Under the pieces are notes generated by a model. The model was not told where the DNA came from, did not search any database, and saw nothing but the letters and a program-made list of their open reading frames with translations. A DNA stretch of 11,626 bases from an uncultured Prevotellaceae bacterium (GTDB taxonomy: Bacteria; Bacteroidota; Bacteroidia; Bacteroidales; Bacteroidaceae), in NCBI GenBank assembly GCA_946407325.1, contig CAMJNN010000035.1, positions 1 to 11,626 of the forward strand, given 5' to 3'. A program made the translations under genes and the position numbers. Positions 8,186 to 11,626 of this stretch are shown piece after piece; the first letter of the stretch is position 1, and every line of letters begins with the position of its first letter.

Positions 8186-8212
8186 TTTACTTTAAATATT
8201 AATTTAGAAATC

Positions 8213-9403
8213 TTAGTTCATAATCGTATTCGCCATTGCTTCCGCCAATGCCTCGCATTGTGCCTCTACATCAGTCAGCATGCCCTGCTTCATCTCCACA
8301 GGCTCACCAACCAGCGTAAAGTGGCTCTGCTCGGCAAAGTCGCCAATCAGCTTAACAGCCTTGCCTGCCCAGCTGAAAGAGCCAAACCAACCTAAGCAAC
8401 GACCTTTGATGTCGCGCATAAGAATCTTGCTTAAGATAGCTTCAATCTCTGGATAGAGCTGTGTGTTATAAGTCGGACTACCGATTATCAGTCCGTTATA
8501 CTTGAAGATATCAGCCAGGATATACGACGGATGACTCTTGCTGACATTATGCATCACCACATTCTTCACGCCCTTGGCTGTGAGGTGCTTGGCAATGAGC
8601 TCAGCCATCTGTTCGGTGTGTCCGTACATGCTGCCATAGACAATCACCACACCCTTGTCGGCATCATAGCGGCTGAGACGGTCGTAGATACCAATTACCT
8701 TGGTGATGTTCTCTGTCCACACTGGTCCATGGGTGGAGCAAATCATCTGGATGGGCAGGCCTCCTAACTTCTGTAAGGCTTTCTGAACGGGTGAGCCATA
8801 CTTGCCCACGATATTGGCATAGTAGCGCACCATCTCGTCCCAGTATTTGTCGAGGTTGATCTGTGTGTCTAACGGACCGCCATCTACTGTTCCATAGGTT
8901 CCGAAAGCATCGGCTGAGAAGAGTACTTGCTCGGTAGCGTCGTAGGTCACCATCACCTCGGGCCAGTGTACCATCGGTGCCATGTAGAACGACAACTTAT
9001 GATGTCCCAGGTCGAGGGTGTCACCTTCTTTCACCACGAGTCGCTGGCTTTCCACACCATAGTAGCCATCAATCATGCCAAAGGTCTTGACATTACCCAC
9101 CAGTGTTACCTCTGGATAATATTGTTTGATCAGGGCTATCGAACTGGAGTGGTCGGGCTCCATGTGGTTCACTATCAGGTAGTCGATAGGTCTGTCGCCC
9201 AAGATAGTCTTGATTTGCTGCAAGAAAATGTCGAAATAGCCAATTTCTACGGTATCCACCAACGCTACTTTCTCATCAACAATAAGATATGAGTTGTAGG
9301 ATACACCATAGGGGATGGGCCACATACCCTCGAAAAGATGGGTCTTGCGGTCGTTCACACCTACGTAATGAATCTTGCCTTTCAGCAGTGAAATATCTTT
9401 CAT
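8213..9403 (-). CDS. Flavodiiron protein (A-type flavoprotein, O2/NO reductase)
   Basis: A 396-residue cytoplasmic enzyme that reduces O2 to water, and in some members NO to N2O, protecting anaerobes. The N-terminal metallo-beta-lactamase-like domain carries the full diiron ligand set: His80, Glu82, Asp84 and His85 in NHMEPDHSS, His146 in MVHWPEV, Asp165 in FSADAFGTYG and His225 in STHGPVW. The C-terminal flavodoxin domain (about 252-396) has the FMN phosphate loop YGSMYGHTEQMAE (256-268). There is no fused rubredoxin or flavin reductase domain, so electrons must come from a separate rubredoxin or similar partner not seen here. A longer reading from TTG at 9424 adds seven residues. The ATG at 9403 is preferred because a -7 box at 9436-9429 places transcription initiation almost at that TTG. 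Confidence 0.95.
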   Translation of the reverse strand: MKDISLLKGKIHYVGVNDRKTHLFEGMWPIPYGVSYNSYLIVDEKVALVDTVEIGYFDIFLQQIKTILGDRPIDYLIVNHMEPDHSSSIALIKQYYPEVTLVGNVKTFGMIDGYYGVESQRLVVKEGDTLDLGHHKLSFYMAPMVHWPEVMVTYDATEQVLFSADAFGTYGTVDGGPLDTQINLDKYWDEMVRYYANIVGKYGSPVQKALQKLGGLPIQMICSTHGPVWTENITKVIGIYDRLSRYDADKGVVIVYGSMYGHTEQMAELIAKHLTAKGVKNVVMHNVSKSHPSYILADIFKYNGLIIGSPTYNTQLYPEIEAILSKILMRDIKGRCLGWFGSFSWAGKAVKLIGDFAEQSHFTLVGEPVEMKQGMLTDVEAQCEALAEAMANTIMN

Positions 9404-9428
9404 ATTATTTTTTATTAGTTTCAAACCG

Positions 9429-9436
9429 CAAAAATA
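9429..9436 (-). promoter_or_regulatory. Candidate -7 box for the flavodiiron gene
   Basis: On the minus strand TATTTTTG matches TAnnTTTG perfectly. It lies in the 27-base gap right after the stop of the upstream exported-protein gene and 25 bases before the ATG at 9403, giving a leader of about 20 nt. No clear TTTG -33 element is seen about 20 bases further up. It suggests that the flavodiiron gene can be transcribed separately from the two genes before it. Confidence 0.5.
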
Positions 9437-9451
9437 GGAAAAATATTCGTT

Positions 9452-10225
9452 TTAGTCATCATTTTTCTGCTGTTTTTTTGTTTGTTCGAACCTCTGGTAG
9501 GCTAAATCGGCATAAACGTACCGCTGTACGTCTTTGGTGGGCAAAAGGGCTAAGTGGAAGAAACGCTGACTTGCCCATTGGCGAAGCATCTCAATACTGC
9601 CTCCTCCAGAAACATTTGAGATGGCGCCACGATTGTAAGCCGTGGCCACGAGTTGCACTTGTTCTTTTATCGGCAAAGCTGACAAACCCTGATAGTCCAA
9701 ATAGGTAATTTTGATGAACATGGCCACATACACACATTGCCAGATTTCATCCTCCATACGGTTCAAGCGTACCCTACGAGCCATCCTGGTATTATCCGTA
9801 TCGAAATAAGCCTCATATTGTGATGGAAAGGCACTCTTCATCCATCGCTTTTCCAGGCGTTCCACAAACGAAGGTTTCATCTGGAAGCGACCGATGCTGA
9901 AGTCGAAACCTTGACTGCCCATCGACACATAAGTGCCTTTCACCGCTGAGGTTTCCAACTGATCTTGCCAAATCGAATAACGCAGCATCTCTGGAAACAC
10001 GATAGCCTCGGCCACATCGGCAGGTACTTCAAAGGCTGTCCATATCTCGTTCCACGCCTCTTTACGACTATCGGCATACTGGCTTGCCTCCGTCCATGCT
10101 TGTGATAAGGCAGGTTCAACATCTTGTGTCAGACTTGCCTGGGTAGCACCGACTGAGAAAAAAGCGGTTGCACCCACGAAGAGTACAACCGCCATTCGTT
10201 TCCAGTACTTATATTCAGCCTTCAT
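9452..10225 (-). CDS. Exported protein with diverged lytic-transglycosylase (SLT/lysozyme-fold) motifs
   Basis: The 257-residue product has a basic start and hydrophobic segment (about 10-27) with likely cleavage near residue 30 (ATQA), so it should be periplasmic or membrane-tethered. Three stretches recall goose-lysozyme/SLT transglycosylases in the right order. The first is FPEMLRYS, with Glu79 as candidate catalytic acid. The second is FSIGRFQMKPSF (109-120), resembling the family's GLMQIMP motif. The third is ATAYNRG (194-200), resembling AYNAG. The distance from Glu79 to the second motif is about 33 residues, longer than in classical SLT domains, so this would be a divergent member. If correct, it cleaves or binds peptidoglycan. 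The call rests on motif reading only. It starts three bases after the stop of the large unknown gene upstream (TAATGGATG), so the two are probably co-translated. Its C-terminal tail is basic and glutamine-rich. Confidence 0.6.
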   Translation of the reverse strand: MKAEYKYWKRMAVVLFVGATAFFSVGATQASLTQDVEPALSQAWTEASQYADSRKEAWNEIWTAFEVPADVAEAIVFPEMLRYSIWQDQLETSAVKGTYVSMGSQGFDFSIGRFQMKPSFVERLEKRWMKSAFPSQYEAYFDTDNTRMARRVRLNRMEDEIWQCVYVAMFIKITYLDYQGLSALPIKEQVQLVATAYNRGAISNVSGGGSIEMLRQWASQRFFHLALLPTKDVQRYVYADLAYQRFEQTKKQQKNDD

Positions 10226-10228
10226 CCA

Positions 10229-11626
10229 TTATAGCTTGTAAGTACATTTCTTGATTTGCAAGCTCTCACCACCGGCTTGACTCTCGGATATCACATAATC
10301 TACCCAAATAATCGAGTTGCCATCCTTTACCCAAGCTACAGGCGACACCTCATCGCCCTCAGGCAGACTGATAAAACCTCCTTCAGCATTGAAACGCACT
10401 TCTCGTTTGCCGTCCTGCGACTTCCATGATGCACTCTCTGGTTTATTAACCGTCTTTATCTCTTTGTTAGCCGCCTCGTTGTCAATGGCCTCCCATCGTC
10501 CATTTTTCCATTCATAGAAAATGTCGCCATCAATTCTATAAATACCCTTTCCTGACAAAGCATCAGACAGGCTATTGCCGACTCGTGATTCTGCGTAGGT
10601 AAACGAACCTTCACTTGCTCCCAAATTGATGGTACTAACTACTTCCTCAAGGTACATCGGCGGATAGTTACTTGGGAAATCAGCATAGGCTTCACCCAAC
10701 ACATCAGTAGCTTGAATCACCAGATTCAAAGGCACACGCCACAGGGCGCACTCAGGTATCAGCTCATCTCTGATAGCCTGACGTTGGAGACTGATGGCTT
10801 CAGGCATGTTTTGCTTGAGCTGGTTGACACGTTTCTCCAAATCGTTGTGCCATGACTTGGCCACTCGCTGTCGATAAGTCTTGATTAACTCAAGAGCTTG
10901 CAAATACAAAGGATTATACACACTGGAATTGTCAGTACTATAGATCTGCTTTTTCAAGTCCTCTACCTTCTTGCGTTCAGAAGCGGCAAATGACACATCG
11001 CTATCTTTCAGGTCAGACGTTGGCATCAAGTTCTTGATATTATTCACATAAGCCATCATAGCCTGTTGCGTCTGCTGGATACTAGCCGTTTTGTTGGCCA
11101 TATTTCTGGCATTGTTCACCAAGTCGTTTAGGTTGCCCGTTCCAGCCATTGGTGATGTATTCATGCTGGCAGCTTGCAACTCAGCACTAAGTTGCTGTCC
11201 GAAAGCCTGTGCCTCTTTCTCAAACTGAGGATTGTTAGCTGAATGTTGTCTGGTATAAGCTGTAGCACGTTTGGAGAGGGCATCCATTTCTTTCTCTGCT
11301 GCTTTAGGATCAGTCAATGATTTATTATTGGCATTCTTATACTCTGCAGCGCCTATGCCAGAATACTTGCGTAACTGAGCATCATACTTGTCGTAGATGG
11401 CATTCGTCTTTGTTACCATCTGCCTCATCATGGCGTTCCCGTCCAAGTTGTCTGGATTCATGTTCCCCAAAGAGTTCATGTCGAAATCTCCCAACATAGC
11501 CTTCGCCATTTTTTGAGAGATACGGTCACGTTCGGCATCCGACAGATTCTCATTCTCAAGGGCTTTAATATCCGCATCACTCAGTCCCAAGTCTTTCAGT
11601 ACCTGGTTTGCTTTGTTACGCCACTG
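10229..11626 (-). CDS. Large protein of unknown function (N-terminus outside window)
   Basis: I do not recognise this protein. The frame is open from the right window edge for 465 codons to the TAA at 10231-10229. A TTG at 11590 is not needed as a start, because reading continues upstream without a stop. Counting from base 11626, the first 100 or so residues are polar and rich in Met, Asn and Asp (for example DFDMNSLGNMNPDNLDG). A long, mostly helical, Gln/Lys-rich central part (about 75-290) looks able to form coiled coils. A compact segment with PECALWRVPLNLVIQ follows near 290. The C-terminal 120 residues look beta-rich, with aromatic strands such as GDIFYEWKNGRWEAI. No membrane segment is seen in the visible part, and any signal peptide would lie outside. 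It sits three bases ahead of the transglycosylase-like gene, suggesting a shared envelope role. Confidence 0.85.
   Translation of the reverse strand, partial: QWRNKANQVLKDLGLSDADIKALENENLSDAERDRISQKMAKAMLGDFDMNSLGNMNPDNLDGNAMMRQMVTKTNAIYDKYDAQLRKYSGIGAAEYKNANNKSLTDPKAAEKEMDALSKRATAYTRQHSANNPQFEKEAQAFGQQLSAELQAASMNTSPMAGTGNLNDLVNNARNMANKTASIQQTQQAMMAYVNNIKNLMPTSDLKDSDVSFAASERKKVEDLKKQIYSTDNSSVYNPLYLQALELIKTYRQRVAKSWHNDLEKRVNQLKQNMPEAISLQRQAIRDELIPECALWRVPLNLVIQATDVLGEAYADFPSNYPPMYLEEVVSTINLGASEGSFTYAESRVGNSLSDALSGKGIYRIDGDIFYEWKNGRWEAIDNEAANKEIKTVNKPESASWKSQDGKREVRFNAEGGFISLPEGDEVSPVAWVKDGNSIIWVDYVISESQAGGESLQIKKCTYKL

Noticed and set aside
8186..8212. Possible terminator or promoter between the flavodiiron gene and nagB
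   Set aside because: The 27 bases are AT-rich with no hairpin and no TAnnTTTG match, so nagB is more likely read through from upstream.
9289..9708. Plus-strand frame spanning the flavodiiron/transglycosylase-like junction
   Set aside because: It overlaps two well-supported minus-strand genes and has no recognisable domain.
11588..11590. TTG as the start of the large unknown protein
   Set aside because: The frame continues without a stop to the window edge and the upstream codons read as protein-like sequence, so the true start is outside the window.

Overview
The window looks like chromosomal DNA from a Bacteroidota bacterium, most likely order Bacteroidales and plausibly Prevotellaceae. 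The reasons are -7 boxes of the TAnnTTTG type, A-rich rather than strong Shine-Dalgarno leaders, and the protein set: a tricorn-like S41 protease with a K/D/E-rich linker, a flavodiiron protein and a lipoprotein glutathione peroxidase. The genus is an inference. I saw no rRNA, tRNA, CRISPR array, insertion sequence, phage gene or attachment site. No gene-free stretch exceeds 200 bases.

Left end (1-1685). The N-terminal part of an FtsK-type DNA translocase runs leftward off the edge. It is divergent from a rightward gene for a lipoprotein thiol peroxidase of the glutathione peroxidase family. Their roughly 200-bp shared spacer holds a promoter-like element for each gene and a short inverted repeat. 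The peroxidase gene then converges on purU, and a 17-bp-stem hairpin lies between the two gene ends.

Main block (1800-11626). Eight genes all point left. In transcription order they are: an unrecognised large protein (start outside the window); a small exported protein with diverged lytic-transglycosylase-like motifs; a flavodiiron protein; glucosamine-6-phosphate deaminase (NagB); a Cof-type HAD phosphatase; a YciO-type member of the Sua5/YciO/YrdC family; a secreted tricorn-like S41 protease; and formyltetrahydrofolate deformylase (PurU). Spacing is tight: 3, 48 (to the preferred flavodiiron start), 27, -4, 4, 69 and -4 bases. Four-base GTGA and ATGA overlaps link nagB to the HAD gene and the protease gene to purU. 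A promoter-like -7 box sits just before the flavodiiron gene, so the block probably has at least two transcription units, with the hairpin at 1738-1778 ending the last one.

Functionally this is mostly housekeeping: chromosome segregation, amino-sugar catabolism, one-carbon balance, extracytoplasmic proteolysis, and oxygen and peroxide defence suited to an anaerobe (the flavodiiron protein in the cytoplasm, the peroxidase at the envelope). The least explained part is the right-hand pair at 9452-11626, an exported putative muramidase-fold protein translationally adjacent to a large protein I do not recognise. I found no clear evidence of a wholly new system, and that pair is the best candidate for follow-up.
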